Numbered from the stretch's first letter, positions 24,599 through 34,648 are shown. The stretch: 64,000 nucleotides of DNA from Oceanibaculum nanhaiense (GCF_002148795.1 NZ_MPOB01000007.1:100566-164565), one strand, 5' to 3'. Numbers and translations: made by a program. Notes: generated from the letters alone by a model not told the origin.

Positions 24599-26086
24599 TC
24601 AGAAGCGCGGAAGGTCGGGGAACGGCAGCTGGCCGCGATGGATATGCATGCGGCCCAGCTCGGCGCAGCGGTGCAGCTGCGGGAACACCTTGCCGGGGTT
24701 CAGCAACCCGTCCGGGTCGAAGGCGCATTTCAGCCGCTGCTGCTGCGCAAGGTCGATCTCGGTGAACATGGCCGGCATCAGGTCGCGCTTCTCGACGCCG
24801 ACGCCATGCTCCCCGGTCAGCACCCCGCCGACCTCGACGCACAGCCGCAATATGTCGCTGCCGAACTCCTCCGCCTTTTCCAGCTCGCCCGGCTTGTTGG
24901 CGTCGTACAGGATCAGCGGATGCAGATTGCCGTCGCCGGCATGGAACACATTGGCGACGCGCAGCCCGTACTGGTTCGACAGTTCGGTCATGCGGGCCAG
25001 CACCTCGGGCAGGCGGCCGCGCGGGATGGTGCCGTCCATGCAGTAATAATCCGGCGAGATGCGCCCGACCGCCGGGAAGGCGGCCTTGCGCCCGGCCCAG
25101 AAATTCAGCCGCTCGGCCTCGCTCTCGCTGACCCGGTTATAGACCGCGCCATGGTCGGCGGCGATCGCGGCCACGCGCTCGATCAGGTAATCGACCTCGA
25201 CCGCCGGCCCGTCCAGCTCGACGATCAGCAGCGCCTCGACATCGCGCGGGTAGCCAGCATGCACGAAATCCTCGGCGGCGTGGATCGCAGGCTTGTCCAT
25301 CATTTCCATGCCGCCGGGAATGATGCCGGCGCCGATGATGGCACCGACGCAATTGCCGGCACTCTCGCTGGTCGGAAAACCCAGCAGCACGGCGCGGGCG
25401 ACCGCCGGCTTCTGCAGGATGCGCACGGTCACTTCCGTCACCACCCCCAGCAGCCCTTCCGAGCCGATGACCGCGCCCAGCAGGTCATAGCCTTCCGAGT
25501 CCAGGTGCTTGCCGCCGATGCGCACCACCGTGCCGTCGATCAGCACCATCTCCACGCCCAGCACATTGTTGGTGGTGAGGCCGTATTTCAGGCAGTGCAC
25601 GCCGCCGGAATTCTCCGCCACATTGCCGCCGATGGTGCAGGCGATCTGGCTGGACGGGTCGGGCGCGTAATAGAAGCCCTGCTCCTGCACGGCGGTGGTG
25701 ATGCCCAGATTGGTGACGCCCGGCTGCACCACGGCGCAGCGGTTTTCATAGTCGATATCGAGCACGCGGTTGAACTTGCCCAGCCCCAGCAGCACGCCAT
25801 CGGCCAGCGGCAGCGCCCCGCCGGACAGCGAGGTGCCGGCCCCGCGCGGCACCACCTTCACCTTGTTCTCGTGGCAGTAGCGCAGCACGTCGGCAACCTG
25901 CGCGGTTGTCGAGGGCAGCACGACGATCATCGGCAGGGTGCGGTAGGCGGTCAGCCCGTCGCTCTCATAGGGCTTCATTTCCTCGGGCGCGTCGATCACG
26001 CCCTCGCCCGGTACGATGGCGCGCAGCGCGGCGACAATCTCGCCCCGGCGGGCCAGCGTTGCCTTGTCCGGTTCCGGCATCTGCAT
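24599..26086 (-). CDS. glcD: glycolate oxidase subunit GlcD
   Basis: GlcD, 495 residues, the catalytic FAD subunit that oxidises glycolate to glyoxylate. It shows TAQVADVLRYCHENKVKVVP, GAGTSLSGGALPLADGVLLG and IGGNVAENSGGVHCLKYG of the FAD_binding_4 domain. The C-terminal FAD-oxidase domain ends GEHGVGVEKRDLM and LKCAFDPDGLLNPGKVFPQ. First gene of glcDEF. Glycolate comes from phosphoglycolate salvage or from the environment. No GlcC-type regulator lies alongside. Confidence 0.95.
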   Translation of the reverse strand: MQMPEPDKATLARRGEIVAALRAIVPGEGVIDAPEEMKPYESDGLTAYRTLPMIVVLPSTTAQVADVLRYCHENKVKVVPRGAGTSLSGGALPLADGVLLGLGKFNRVLDIDYENRCAVVQPGVTNLGITTAVQEQGFYYAPDPSSQIACTIGGNVAENSGGVHCLKYGLTTNNVLGVEMVLIDGTVVRIGGKHLDSEGYDLLGAVIGSEGLLGVVTEVTVRILQKPAVARAVLLGFPTSESAGNCVGAIIGAGIIPGGMEMMDKPAIHAAEDFVHAGYPRDVEALLIVELDGPAVEVDYLIERVAAIAADHGAVYNRVSESEAERLNFWAGRKAAFPAVGRISPDYYCMDGTIPRGRLPEVLARMTELSNQYGLRVANVFHAGDGNLHPLILYDANKPGELEKAEEFGSDILRLCVEVGGVLTGEHGVGVEKRDLMPAMFTEIDLAQQQRLKCAFDPDGLLNPGKVFPQLHRCAELGRMHIHRGQLPFPDLPRF

Positions 26087-26204
26087 GGCTACCCTCCCTC
26101 AACCCATATTGGTAATACCAGTTGGGTCTTCCCTTGTCATCCTGCATACAGCCAGGCGACGCCGGGGGCAATGGCGCGGTGGGGGAAGGCATAGCCACCA
26201 CAAA

Positions 26205-26240
26205 CGAAAACCGCCGGCCCTTGCGGTACCGGCGGTTTCG
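26205..26240 (-). terminator. intrinsic terminator of rpmJ
   Basis: On the minus strand, an inverted repeat CGAAACCGCCGG / CCGGCGGTTTTCG with an 11-base loop runs into a T-rich stretch (TTTTCGTTTG). It lies about 40 bases past the rpmJ stop codon. Confidence 0.75.
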
Positions 26241-26277
26241 TGAATAGCGGCAGAAGCCGCGACCAAGCCTTCAGGAC

Positions 26278-26403
26278 TTAACCCTGGCGGGCCTTGTAGC
26301 GCGGATTCTTCTTGTTGATCACATACAGGCGACCCCGACGACGCACGATGCGGCAGTTCTTGTCGCGCTGCTTGACCGACTTCAGCGAATTGACGATCTT
26401 CAT
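26278..26403 (-). CDS. rpmJ: 50S ribosomal protein L36, zinc-free type
   Basis: L36, 41 residues: [20 protein letters not shown], then [21 protein letters not shown]. The lysine/arginine-rich sequence is diagnostic. Only one Cys (residue 17) is present, so the four-ligand zinc ribbon of the common L36 is missing; this is the C-minus (YkgO-like) type. A strong promoter (26442-26470) and a terminator (26205-26240) make it a single-gene unit. Confidence 0.93.
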   Translation of the reverse strand: MKIVNSLKSVKQRDKNCRIVRRRGRLYVINKKNPRYKARQG

Positions 26404-26441
26404 CGCGGCAATCCTTGTATGTCGAATGGAAGGAGGCCGGG

Positions 26442-26470
26442 AACATACGGACCGCAATCCCCCCTGTCAA
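26442..26470 (-). promoter_or_regulatory. promoter of rpmJ
   Basis: Minus strand: TTGACA (26465-26470), 17-base spacer, TATGTT (26442-26447), about 40 bases before the rpmJ ATG. The -35 box is perfect and the spacing is ideal. Confidence 0.75.
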
Positions 26471-26558
26471 CGGCGGATCGACGGATTCCCGGCGGAAACG
26501 ATTCCGGGCGGATCGGCTACCGCTTTACCGCGCTCGGTTCACGGTGTCATTATAGGCC

Positions 26559-27161
26559 GTGGTTCTGACGTTCTTGACACCCTCAACGCCGGAAACCGCC
26601 CTGCGGGGCGAGCGGCTTTATCTGCGCCCGCCGCGTCGGCGCGACTGGCGGCAATGGGCGGAATTGCGCGCGCTCAGCCGCGATTTCCTGACGCCGTGGG
26701 AGCCGACCTGGGCGGGCGATGCGCTCAGCCGCTCCGCCTATCGCCGCCGCCTCCAGCGCTATGCCGAGGAGTGGGAGCGCGACGAGGGCTACGCCTTCTT
26801 CCTGTTTCGCAAGGATGACGACCAGCTGCTGGGTGGCATCACGCTGGGCAATGTCCGGCGCGGTGTCGCGCAGTGCGGCAGCTTCGGCTACTGGATGGGC
26901 GTGCCGTTCGCCGGCCAGGGCTATATGACGGACTCGGTGCGGCTGGGCCTGCGCTTCGCCTTCGGTACGCTGGGCCTGCACCGGGTGGAGGCGGCCTGCC
27001 TGGTGCATAACGAGGCCAGCCGGCGGGTGCTGGAAAAAACCGGTTTCATCCGGGAAGGGCTGGCGCGCGGTTATCTGAAGATCGACGGCGCCTGGCAGGA
27101 TCATCTGCTCTACGCCATCCTGCGCGAGGATCTGCGGAACAGCCTGCCCCAGAGCGTTTAG
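26559..27161 (+). CDS. GNAT family N-acetyltransferase (RimJ/RimL type)
   Basis: A 200-residue protein of the RimJ/RimL acetyltransferase group. The fold runs from GERLYLRPPRRRDWRQWAEL to LGGITLGNVRRGVAQCGSFG, then the acetyl-CoA-binding loop GVPFAGQGYMTDSVRLGLRF and EAACLVHNEASRRVLEKTGF. RimJ-like enzymes acetylate N-terminal amines of proteins such as ribosomal protein S5; the target here is unknown. The start is a GTG at 26559, chosen as the first start upstream of the conserved N-terminal strand. Confidence 0.88.
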   Translation: MVLTFLTPSTPETALRGERLYLRPPRRRDWRQWAELRALSRDFLTPWEPTWAGDALSRSAYRRRLQRYAEEWERDEGYAFFLFRKDDDQLLGGITLGNVRRGVAQCGSFGYWMGVPFAGQGYMTDSVRLGLRFAFGTLGLHRVEAACLVHNEASRRVLEKTGFIREGLARGYLKIDGAWQDHLLYAILREDLRNSLPQSV

Positions 27162-27751
27162 GCCCTGCCTGCCTCGCCCGATAGCATGCTGGGCTCGACG
27201 CCGATCTTCGCCATGGCACGCTCCCATTTGTGGTCGAGGTCGCCGGCATCGAAAACCAGCGCATCGTCGGCATCGACGCTGAGCCAGCCATTCTCCTGAA
27301 TTTCGGTGTCGAGTTGCCCCGGCCCCCAGCCGGCATAGCCCAGCGCCAGCAGCGAGCGGCTGGGACCGCCGCCATCGGCGATGGCGCGGAGAATATCGAT
27401 GGTCGCGGTCAGCCCGAAGCCGTCATCGACCATCATGGTCTCCTCCTGCCGGTATTCCGCGCTGTGCAGCACGAAGCCGCGACTGGTCTCCACCGGCCCG
27501 CCGAAATGAATCTTCTTGTCCGGCTCGGTCCGCGGCGGCGACAGGTTCAGCTGCGCCATCAGGTCGGTGAAGGTCAGCGTGCCGATCAGCCGGTTCACCA
27601 CCAGGCCCATCGCACCCTCCTCATTGTGCGCGCACAGATAGATCACCGCCCGGGCGAATCGCGGGTCACGCATTGTCGGCATGGCGATCAGCAGCTTACC
27701 CGTCAGGTAGCCATCGTCGCCGTGCGGGTCGTGTCTGTCGTCGAAGCTCAT
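27158..27751 (-). CDS. YqgE/AlgH family protein
   Basis: A 197-residue member of the YqgE/AlgH family (UPF0301, DUF179). The signature LTGKLLIAMPTMRDPRFARAV, then YLCAHNEEGAMGLVVNR and the later GGPVETSRGFVLH are clear. The biochemical function of the family is unknown. It converges on the GNAT gene with a 4-base overlap of stop codons and diverges from the peroxiredoxin gene. Confidence 0.93.
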   Translation of the reverse strand: MSFDDRHDPHGDDGYLTGKLLIAMPTMRDPRFARAVIYLCAHNEEGAMGLVVNRLIGTLTFTDLMAQLNLSPPRTEPDKKIHFGGPVETSRGFVLHSAEYRQEETMMVDDGFGLTATIDILRAIADGGGPSRSLLALGYAGWGPGQLDTEIQENGWLSVDADDALVFDAGDLDHKWERAMAKIGVEPSMLSGEAGRA

Positions 27752-27943
27752 CGGCGTCTCGTCGCAGGCGTCAGAATATCGTCACTATATTTAGGGGCGG
27801 CGGTCAGGTAAATCACGTCCTGCCGTTACAGGCTGGCGCAACTGGATTTCGCCGGGCATTGCGTTATAGTCTCGCACGAATGCCGGCGACGTTCCGCATT
27901 TCCGCCGCGCAATGATGAAAATCCAGAGAAGGGATGACGTCCG

Positions 27944-28426
27944 ATGACGATCAAGGTTGGCGACAAGATTCCGTCCGTGACGCTGCAGGTGAAGACCGCC
28001 GACGGCATCAACGAGGTGTCCACCGACGATTTCTTCAAGGGCAAGAAGGTCGTGCTGTTCGCCCTGCCGGGTGCCTTCACCCCGACCTGCTCGGCCAAGC
28101 ATGTGCCGGGCTTCGTCGAGAAGGCCGCCGAGCTGAAGGGCAAGGGCGTTGACACCATCGCCTGCCTGTCGGTGAACGATGCCTTTGTCATGGACGCCTG
28201 GGCCAAGGACCAGAAGAGCGACGGCAAGATCGTCATGCTGGCCGATGGCAGCGCTGCCTTCACCAAGGCGGTCGGCCTGGAGCTGGACCTGGTGGCACGC
28301 GGCATGGGTGTGCGCTCGCAGCGCTACGCCATGGTCGTGGACGATGGCAAGGTGAGCCGCCTCGAGGTCGAGGAGCCGGGCGCCTTCCAGGTTTCCAGCG
28401 CCGAGAACATCCTGGCGAAGTTGTAA
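27944..28426 (+). CDS. peroxiredoxin (Prx5 family)
   Basis: A 160-residue atypical peroxiredoxin that reduces peroxides. The peroxidatic site PGAFTPTCSAKHVPGF has Cys49 within the conserved P-x3-T/S-x2-C. A second Cys (74, in IACLSVNDAFV) is present. SQRYAMVVDDGKVSRLEVEE is the Prx5 C-terminal part. It is a single gene with a terminator directly after it. A TATAGT box (27865-27870) is a possible -10 element upstream, with a poor -35. Confidence 0.92.
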   Translation: MTIKVGDKIPSVTLQVKTADGINEVSTDDFFKGKKVVLFALPGAFTPTCSAKHVPGFVEKAAELKGKGVDTIACLSVNDAFVMDAWAKDQKSDGKIVMLADGSAAFTKAVGLELDLVARGMGVRSQRYAMVVDDGKVSRLEVEEPGAFQVSSAENILAKL

Positions 28427-28447
28427 GCTTTCCAGTTTTGAATCGGG

Positions 28448-28475
28448 AAAGGCGCCGTTCGCGGCGCCTTTTTCG
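28448..28475 (+). terminator. intrinsic terminator after peroxiredoxin
   Basis: AAAGGCGCC and GGCGCCTTT form a 9-bp stem (28448-28470) with a short loop and a following T run (TTTTTCG). Confidence 0.85.
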
Positions 28476-28525
28476 TTTCTGCCGCATAATGCCCTGTACA
28501 CGACGTGCGGTACATGACCGCTCGC

Positions 28526-28554
28526 TTGTGAAGGGCCAGGGCAGGCCTTATAGT
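28526..28554 (+). promoter_or_regulatory. promoter of the MaoC hydratase gene
   Basis: TTGTGA (28526-28531), 17-base spacer, TATAGT (28549-28554), 36 bases before the start codon. Confidence 0.55.
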
Positions 28555-28589
28555 CGCGTCCGTTGTGCAACGCAGCAATGGGGAGTCCG

Positions 28590-29036
28590 ATGTCGCTTGA
28601 GGAGAGGCGCGGCGCTTATATCGACGAGCTGGCGGTCGGCCAGACCGCGAGTTTCAGCAAGACCGTAACGGATGCCGATATCGTGCTGTTCGCCGGTATT
28701 TCGGGCGACACCAACCCGGTGCATCTGGACGAACAATATGCCGGACAGACCGTGTTCCGCGGCCGGATTGCCCATGGCCTGCTGTCGGCCAGCCTGCTGT
28801 CGGCGGTGCTGGGGACCAAGCTGCCGGGGCCGGGCTGCATCTATCTCAACCAGACGCTGAATTTCAAGGCGCCGGTGCGCATCGGCGACACGGTGACTGC
28901 CCGCGTCACGGTGAAGGAAATCTTCCCGGACAAGAACCGCGTGGTGCTGGAGACGGTCTGCCATGTCGGCAACAAGGCGGTGCTGGATGGCGAGGCGACG
29001 GTGATGGTGCCCGCCCGCGCCGAGGCGGCGGAGTAG
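28590..29036 (+). CDS. MaoC family (R)-specific enoyl-CoA hydratase
   Basis: A 148-residue hot-dog-fold protein. The catalytic block DADIVLFAGISGDTNPVHLD has the Asp-His dyad of (R)-hydratases such as PhaJ, followed by IAHGLLSASLLSAVLGTKLPG and YLNQTLNFKAPVRIGDTV. It probably hydrates trans-2-enoyl-CoA to (R)-3-hydroxyacyl-CoA, linking beta-oxidation to polyhydroxyalkanoate or lipid synthesis; the exact substrate is open. The ATG at 28590 has GGGGAG a few bases upstream and gives the usual length. Confidence 0.88.
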   Translation: MSLEERRGAYIDELAVGQTASFSKTVTDADIVLFAGISGDTNPVHLDEQYAGQTVFRGRIAHGLLSASLLSAVLGTKLPGPGCIYLNQTLNFKAPVRIGDTVTARVTVKEIFPDKNRVVLETVCHVGNKAVLDGEATVMVPARAEAAE

Positions 29037-29141
29037 GACATTACGACGCGCCGGGAGGCCGTCCGCATAAGAGTCTGTTGATCTTGCCGGCCAGATTGGC
29101 CAGCTTACAGGCCGCTTTCGTGAAACAATACAGGCAGGGCC

Positions 29142-30107
29142 ATGCGCATCTGGCGTGACCTCGCGGCGATTCCGGCGGCCGAGCGCGGCGCAGCCATCGC
29201 CATCGGCAATATGGACGGGGTGCATCTCGGGCACCGCGCGCTGATCGACCGCGCGCGCGCCATTGCGTCCGAGCGCGGCCGCCCCGCCGCCGCGCTGACC
29301 TTTGAGCCGCATCCGCGGCTGCTGTTCCAGCCGGACGCTGCCCCCTTCCTGCTGTACGGGCCGGAGGAGAAGCTGGCGCTGCTGGCCGGGACCGGGCTGG
29401 ACGCCGCCTATGTACAGATTTTCGACCGGGCGCTGTCGCTGCTGCCGGCGGCAGAGTTCGTCGAGGAGATTCTGGTGCGGAAATTCGGCGTCAGCCATGT
29501 GGTGGTCGGCGAGGATTTCCATTTCGGCCACAAGCGCGGTGGCGATGTCGCGCTGCTGGGCGAACTGGGCGCGCAGCATGGTTTCGGCGTGACCGCGCTG
29601 GCCCCGGTACCGGCCCCCGATGGCGGCGTGTGCTCCTCCAGCCGCATTCGCGCGCTGCTGGCCGAGGGAAGGCCATCCGAGGCGGCGGCGCTGCTGGGCC
29701 GCTACTGGACGCTGCACGGCATGGTCGAGCGCGGCGACCAGATCGGCCGCAGGATCGGCTTCCCGACCGCGAATCTCCGCCTCGGTTCAGTGCTGCACCC
29801 GGCGCGCGGCATCTATGCGGTGGAAGCGCAGATCGACGGGCACGGCCCCTGGCACGCGGGGGCGGCGAATTTCGGCATCCGCCCGACGGTGGCCGACCGC
29901 GGCGACCTGATGGAGGTGCATCTGCTGGATTTCACCGGCGATCTCTATGGCAGGCGGCTCGGTGTGCGGCTGGTCGATTATGTGCGGCCGGAGAAGAAGT
30001 TTGACGGGCTGGACGCTTTGCAGGCACAAATCGCGCTCGATTGCCGCGTGGTGCGGGAAAGGCTTGCCGCCGCCGGGCCGCGCGGGGCCGCCGCTGCCGG
30101 AACCTGA
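29142..30107 (+). CDS. ribF: bifunctional riboflavin kinase / FAD synthetase
   Basis: RibF, 321 residues, makes FMN and then FAD. The N-terminal FAD synthetase domain has GNMDGVHLGHRALI with the HxGH site, LTFEPHPRLLF, and FGVSHVVVGEDFHFGHKRGG. The C-terminal ATP-dependent riboflavin kinase domain (about 190-310) has GRRIGFPTANLRL and GIYAVEA. It is located 69 bases before ileS, an order common to many proteobacteria. Confidence 0.95.
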   Translation: MRIWRDLAAIPAAERGAAIAIGNMDGVHLGHRALIDRARAIASERGRPAAALTFEPHPRLLFQPDAAPFLLYGPEEKLALLAGTGLDAAYVQIFDRALSLLPAAEFVEEILVRKFGVSHVVVGEDFHFGHKRGGDVALLGELGAQHGFGVTALAPVPAPDGGVCSSSRIRALLAEGRPSEAAALLGRYWTLHGMVERGDQIGRRIGFPTANLRLGSVLHPARGIYAVEAQIDGHGPWHAGAANFGIRPTVADRGDLMEVHLLDFTGDLYGRRLGVRLVDYVRPEKKFDGLDALQAQIALDCRVVRERLAAAGPRGAAAAGT

Positions 30108-30176
30108 AACCGGAAACCGATCGGGCGCCACTGTTTTTCGGGGCCAGGCCCCTCTCGACTACCAAGAGTTCGTTTC

Positions 30177-33083
30177 ATGAGCGTTGACTATAAAGCGACC
30201 GTCTTTCTGCCGAAGACCGATTTCCCGATGCGTGCGGGGCTGCCGCAGATGGAGCCGCGCCTGATCGAGCGCTGGCAGAGGATCGGCCTGTACCGGAAGA
30301 TGCGGGAGACCGCCAAGGGGCGCCCGCTCTTCGTGCTGCATGACGGCCCGCCCTACGCCAACGGCCATCTTCATATCGGCCACGCGCTGAACAAGACGCT
30401 GAAGGATGTGGTCACGCGTTCGCAGCAGATGCTGGGCAAGGACTCCAATTACGTTCCCGGCTGGGATTGCCACGGCCTGCCCATCGAATGGAAGGTGGAA
30501 GAGGAATACCGCGCCGCCGGCCGCAACAAGGACGAGGTGCCGATCAACGATTTCCGCGCCGAATGCCGGCGCTATGCGGAAAAGTGGGTGGCCATCCAGT
30601 CTGAGGAATTCCGCCGGCTGGGCGTCGAGGGCGACTGGGAACGGCCCTACCTCACCATGGCCTACGAGGCCGAGGCGATCATCGCCGCCGAGCTGCTGAA
30701 ATTCGCGCAAACCGGCCAGCTCTATCGCGGTTCCAAGCCGGTCATGTGGTCGGTGGTGGAGAAGACCGCGCTGGCCGAGGCGGAGATCGAGTATCACGAC
30801 TACCAGTCGGACACGATCTTCGTGCGGTTTCCGGTTGTGAAGAGTGGCGACCCGGCGCTCGACGGGGCCAGCGTGGTGATCTGGACCACCACCCCCTGGA
30901 CCATGCCGGGCAACCGGGCGATCTGCTACTCCGACCGCGTGGCCTACGGCCTCTATGAAGTGACCGACGCGCCGGAGGGTAACTGGGCGGCGAAAGGGCA
31001 GAAGCTGATTCTGGCCGACGCGCTGGCCGAGGGTGTGCTCAAGGCTGCCAAGGTCGATGCCTATGAGCGGCTGACCGGCGTGCCGGGCGAGGCGCTGGCC
31101 GGCGGTATCTGCGCCCATCCGCTGCGCGGTCAGGGCTATGAATTCGACGTGCCGTTGCTGGAAGGCGATCATGTCACCGACGAGGCCGGTACCGGCTTCG
31201 TGCATACCGCCCCCGGCCATGGCGCCGACGATTTCGAGGCGTGGATGGACAATGCCCGCGTCCTCGCCGCGCGCGGCATCGACACGACGATCCCCTTCAC
31301 GGTGGATGATGACGGCTTCTTCACGAAAGAAGCCCCTGGCTTCGAGGGCCGCCGGGTGATCACCGACACGGGCGAGAAGGGCGACGCCAACCAGGCCGTG
31401 ATCGATGCGCTGGCGGCGGCCGGCATGATGGTCGCGCGCGGCCGGCTGAAGCACCAGTACCCGCACAGCTGGCGCTCCAAGAAGCCGATCATCTTCCGGA
31501 ACACGCCGCAATGGTTCATCCATATGGACCGCGACATCGCGGGCAAGGGCGACAGCCTGCGCGCGCGCTCGCTGAAGGCGATCGACGAGACGGCGTTCTT
31601 CCCGGCGGCCGGGCAGAACCGGCTGCGCTCGATGATCCAGAACAAGCCGGACTGGGTGGTCTCGCGCCAGCGCGCCTGGGGCGTGCCGATCGCGGTGTTC
31701 CGCCACAAGGAGACCGGCGAACTGGCCCCCGGACCGGATTTCGCCGGCAATGACGAATTGGCCAAGCGCATCCGCGATGCCTTTACGGCGGAAGGGGCCG
31801 ATGCCTGGTTTGCCGAAGGTGCCAGGGAGCGTTTCCTCGGCGGGCTGGTGAACGACCTGGAGCCGTGGGAGCAGGTGCGCGACATTCTCGACGTCTGGTT
31901 CGATTCCGGCTCGACCCACGCCTTCGTGCTGGAACAGCGGCCCGACCTGAAATGGCCGGCGGATGTCTATCTCGAAGGCACCGACCAGCATCGCGGCTGG
32001 TTCCATTCCTCGCTGATCGAAAGCTGCGGCACGCGCGGGCGGGCACCCTACGACGCGGTCATCACCCACGGCTTCACCATGGCCGAGGACGGCCGCAAGA
32101 TGTCGAAGTCGCTGGGCAACCAGGTGTTCCCGCAGGATGTCATCGACCAGTCCGGCGCCGATATCCTGCGGCTGTGGGTGGCCAGCACCGACTATGCCGA
32201 GGACCAGCGTATCGGCCCGGAAATCCTGAAGACCACGACCGATGCCTATCGCAAGCTGCGCAACACCATGCGCTGGATGCTGGGCACGCTGGACGGCTAT
32301 GACGGCGCTGCCGTGCCGTTGGCCGAGATGCCGGAGCTGGAGCGCCTCATGCTGCACCGGCTGGCCGAGCTGGACCGGCTGGTGCGCGACAGCTACCGGG
32401 TCTATGACTTCAAGCGCATCGTCGCGGCGATGATCCAGTTCATGACCGTCGATCTGTCAGCCTTCTATTTCGACGTGCGCAAGGACGCGGTCTATTGCGA
32501 CGCGCCGGACAGTCCGCGGCGCAAGGCAGCGCTTTACGTCGTGGACCGGCTGTTCCACTGCACCGTCACCTGGCTGGCGCCGATGCTGCCCTTCACCATG
32601 GAGGAGGCCTGGCTCGCCCGGCACCCGTCCGAGGATTGGTCGGTGCATCTGGAGCTGTTCCCCGAGGTGCCGGCGGACTGGCTGGACACGGCGCTGGCGG
32701 CGAAATGGGAGATCGTGCGCGATGTGCGCCGCGTCGTCACCGGCGCGCTGGAGCTGGAGCGCGCGCAGAAGCGCATTGGCTCCTCATTGCAGGCGCATCC
32801 CACCGTGCATGTCTCGGACGCGGCGCTGGCCGCCTATCAGGGGCTGGACGCGGCGGAAATCTTCATCACCTCCGAGGCGACGCTGACCACCGGTGACGCA
32901 CCCGCCGAGGCGTTCCGCCTGCCGGATGTGGCCGGCGTGGCCGTGGTGCCGGGCCTGGCCGGGGGCGAGAAGTGCGAGCGCTGCTGGCGCCAGCTTCCCG
33001 AGGTCGGCCATGTGCAGGGCCACGAGGCGGTGTGCCAGCGCTGTGCCGAGGCGGTTGAGACCATCCAGGGTGCGGCGGCGTGA
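30177..33083 (+). CDS. ileS: isoleucyl-tRNA synthetase
   Basis: IleS, 968 residues, class I synthetase that charges tRNA-Ile with isoleucine. HIGH motif: [19 protein letters not shown] (about residues 58-76). KMSKS motif: [16 protein letters not shown] (about 638-653). The CP1 editing domain has [14 protein letters not shown] and the [19 protein letters not shown] segment. The C-terminal zinc finger is C-x2-C ([12 protein letters not shown]) then C-x2-C (EAVCQRC). It overlaps lspA by 4 bases. Confidence 0.97.
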   Translation: MSVDYKATVFLPKTDFPMRAGLPQMEPRLIERWQRIGLYRKMRETAKGRPLFVLHDGPPYANGHLHIGHALNKTLKDVVTRSQQMLGKDSNYVPGWDCHGLPIEWKVEEEYRAAGRNKDEVPINDFRAECRRYAEKWVAIQSEEFRRLGVEGDWERPYLTMAYEAEAIIAAELLKFAQTGQLYRGSKPVMWSVVEKTALAEAEIEYHDYQSDTIFVRFPVVKSGDPALDGASVVIWTTTPWTMPGNRAICYSDRVAYGLYEVTDAPEGNWAAKGQKLILADALAEGVLKAAKVDAYERLTGVPGEALAGGICAHPLRGQGYEFDVPLLEGDHVTDEAGTGFVHTAPGHGADDFEAWMDNARVLAARGIDTTIPFTVDDDGFFTKEAPGFEGRRVITDTGEKGDANQAVIDALAAAGMMVARGRLKHQYPHSWRSKKPIIFRNTPQWFIHMDRDIAGKGDSLRARSLKAIDETAFFPAAGQNRLRSMIQNKPDWVVSRQRAWGVPIAVFRHKETGELAPGPDFAGNDELAKRIRDAFTAEGADAWFAEGARERFLGGLVNDLEPWEQVRDILDVWFDSGSTHAFVLEQRPDLKWPADVYLEGTDQHRGWFHSSLIESCGTRGRAPYDAVITHGFTMAEDGRKMSKSLGNQVFPQDVIDQSGADILRLWVASTDYAEDQRIGPEILKTTTDAYRKLRNTMRWMLGTLDGYDGAAVPLAEMPELERLMLHRLAELDRLVRDSYRVYDFKRIVAAMIQFMTVDLSAFYFDVRKDAVYCDAPDSPRRKAALYVVDRLFHCTVTWLAPMLPFTMEEAWLARHPSEDWSVHLELFPEVPADWLDTALAAKWEIVRDVRRVVTGALELERAQKRIGSSLQAHPTVHVSDAALAAYQGLDAAEIFITSEATLTTGDAPAEAFRLPDVAGVAVVPGLAGGEKCERCWRQLPEVGHVQGHEAVCQRCAEAVETIQGAAA

Positions 33084-33595
33084 CGTCAGGCGTTTACCGC
33101 ACGCGGCTTTCCCACACACGCTTGGGGCTGATCATCGCTCTGCTGGTGTTTGTCGCCGACCTGGCGACGAAGGAATGGATGCTGGCGCTGATTTTCGATC
33201 CGCCACGCCGCATCGTGCTGACCGGCTTCTTCAACCTGACGCCGGTGTGGAACCGGGGGGTCAGTTTCGGGCTGTTCGCCGGACATCAGGAATGGATCCC
33301 CTGGATCCTGTCGCTGGTTGCCATCATCATCGCGGCCGGCCTGTTTGTCTGGCTGCGCCGGGCCCGGAACCCGTTGCTCGCGGCGGCGCTGGGGCTGGTG
33401 ATCGGCGGGGCGCTGGGCAATGTCATCGACCGGGTGCGGTTCGGGGCGGTCGTGGATTTTCTCGATTTTCACATTTCGGGTTATCATTGGCCGGCGTTTA
33501 ACATCGCCGATGCGGCGATCAGCCTTGGGGTTGTCATGATCCTGTATCATGAGTTGTTCCTGGCTTCGGGCCAGGCTTCGGGAGAAAAGGAATGA
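33080..33595 (+). CDS. lspA: lipoprotein signal peptidase (signal peptidase II)
   Basis: LspA, 171 residues, cuts the signal peptide from prolipoproteins in the inner membrane. Four membrane helices. Conserved motifs are [19 protein letters not shown], and the two active-site aspartates in [19 protein letters not shown]. Start is GTG at 33080, overlapping the ileS stop, and the gene ends overlapping the next start (ATGA). The adjacent lipoprotein gene is a likely substrate. Confidence 0.95.
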   Translation: MTSGVYRTRLSHTRLGLIIALLVFVADLATKEWMLALIFDPPRRIVLTGFFNLTPVWNRGVSFGLFAGHQEWIPWILSLVAIIIAAGLFVWLRRARNPLLAAALGLVIGGALGNVIDRVRFGAVVDFLDFHISGYHWPAFNIADAAISLGVVMILYHELFLASGQASGEKE

Positions 33596-34302
33596 GGACG
33601 GTGCTCATCACGGATCGGTCAGGCGGCGGTCGCTGGTTTGGCGCTGCACGCGCAGCGGGAATTCTTCTTGTCGCCGCCGGACTGCTTGCCGGCTGCAGCG
33701 AAGCCAGGCAGGCGATGGGCCTGGGCAAGCGCGCGCCGGACGAGTTCACCGTGGTGAAGCGTGCGCCGCTCAGCCTGCCGCCGGAATATTCGCTGCGGCC
33801 GCCGGAGCCGGGTGCGCCGCGCCCGCAGGAACCCTCGCCGACCGCGCAGGCGCGCCAGCAGGTGCTGGGTGGCGGTACTACAGGCGGCGCCGCGGCGCAG
33901 CAGCAGGGCGCGGTTGCCGCGCTGGGCGGCGGCAAGCCGTTCTCGCAGAGCGGCTTCGCGCTGGGTGGGGCGGCCCTGGGCAGCGGCGGCGACCGCAGCG
34001 TCAGCGCTGCCGCGCCGACCACGCCGGGGGTGCAGAATTTCCGTCAGCAGCTTGGGCTCAATCAGGCCGACCCGGATATCCGCACCAAGATCAACCGCGA
34101 GCATACGCAGCTCGTCGAGGCCGACAGCCGGCTGCTCGACGATCTTTTGTTCTGGAAGCAGAAGGAAGACCCGAGCGCCGTGGTGGTTGACCCGGCGGCC
34201 GAGCGCAAGCGGCTGCAGGAAAACGCCGCGCTGGGCTCCGCGCCGAACAGCGGCGAGGTGCCGACCATCGAGCGCAAGCGCAAGGGTGTCAGCCTGTTCT
34301 GA
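33592..34302 (+). CDS. DUF3035 family lipoprotein
   Basis: A 236-residue lipoprotein. The signal peptide ends in a lipobox LLAGC, with the lipid-modified Cys at about residue 34. Next comes DEFTVVKRAPLSLPPEYSL, the conserved core of DUF3035 proteins encoded after lspA in alphaproteobacteria. The middle is low-complexity Ala/Gly/Gln (about 80-140), and a helical C-terminus contains IRTKINREHTQLVEADSRLL. Its function is unknown. Translationally coupled to lspA. Confidence 0.88.
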   Translation: MRTVLITDRSGGGRWFGAARAAGILLVAAGLLAGCSEARQAMGLGKRAPDEFTVVKRAPLSLPPEYSLRPPEPGAPRPQEPSPTAQARQQVLGGGTTGGAAAQQQGAVAALGGGKPFSQSGFALGGAALGSGGDRSVSAAAPTTPGVQNFRQQLGLNQADPDIRTKINREHTQLVEADSRLLDDLLFWKQKEDPSAVVVDPAAERKRLQENAALGSAPNSGEVPTIERKRKGVSLF

Positions 34303-34325
34303 TCGGCCGCAATAATCGAAATTGG

Positions 34326-34360
34326 AAACCCCCGGAAGCCTGTTTTCCGGGGGTTTTTTC
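34326..34360 (+). terminator. intrinsic terminator of the ribF-ileS-lspA region
   Basis: A 12-bp stem AAACCCCCGGAA (34326-34337) / TTCCGGGGGTTT (34345-34356), then TTTC. It closes the transcript 24 bases past the DUF3035 stop codon. Confidence 0.92.
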
Positions 34361-34648
34361 ATGGCGTGCCGCGAAACGCCTTCGGCCGGGCCTGTCATCG
34401 GTTTTGCGGACGGTGCCGGTCATTGTCCGGGCGACAATTGCTTGCCAAGCATGCGTGCTATGCGGTAATGCCCGAGGTAAGCACGGTTGTGTTCCGGCGG
34501 CCGCTTTCGCGATTGCCCTTTAGGGGCGTGGGAAAGCGGGCTGGCCTGAGCGTCGAATCAGCCTATGCTTGAAGAAATAAGGACGGCCGCAAGACGGCTG
34601 CCAGTTTGAACAGGCTATGGGTTTCCAATCCGCGGGGGAACGGGAAGC
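34361..34648. other. 288-base gap before the liv operon; probable promoter region
   Basis: No coding frame that I trust. It holds TTGCTT (about 34439) and TATGCG (about 34460) with a 15-base spacer, a poor promoter match. Short dyads overlap it, such as GCTTGCCAAGC and GCATGCGTGCTATGC. The livH start follows GGGAAGC. Probably the promoter and leader of livHMGF; nothing certain can be said. Confidence 0.4.

Noticed and set aside
24185..26194. 669-codon plus-strand frame
   Set aside because: Antisense to glcD and glcE; no family resemblance.
30159..32357. 732-codon minus-strand frame
   Set aside because: Antisense shadow of ileS, whose motifs are unmistakable; composition is Arg/His/Gln-rich as expected of a shadow.
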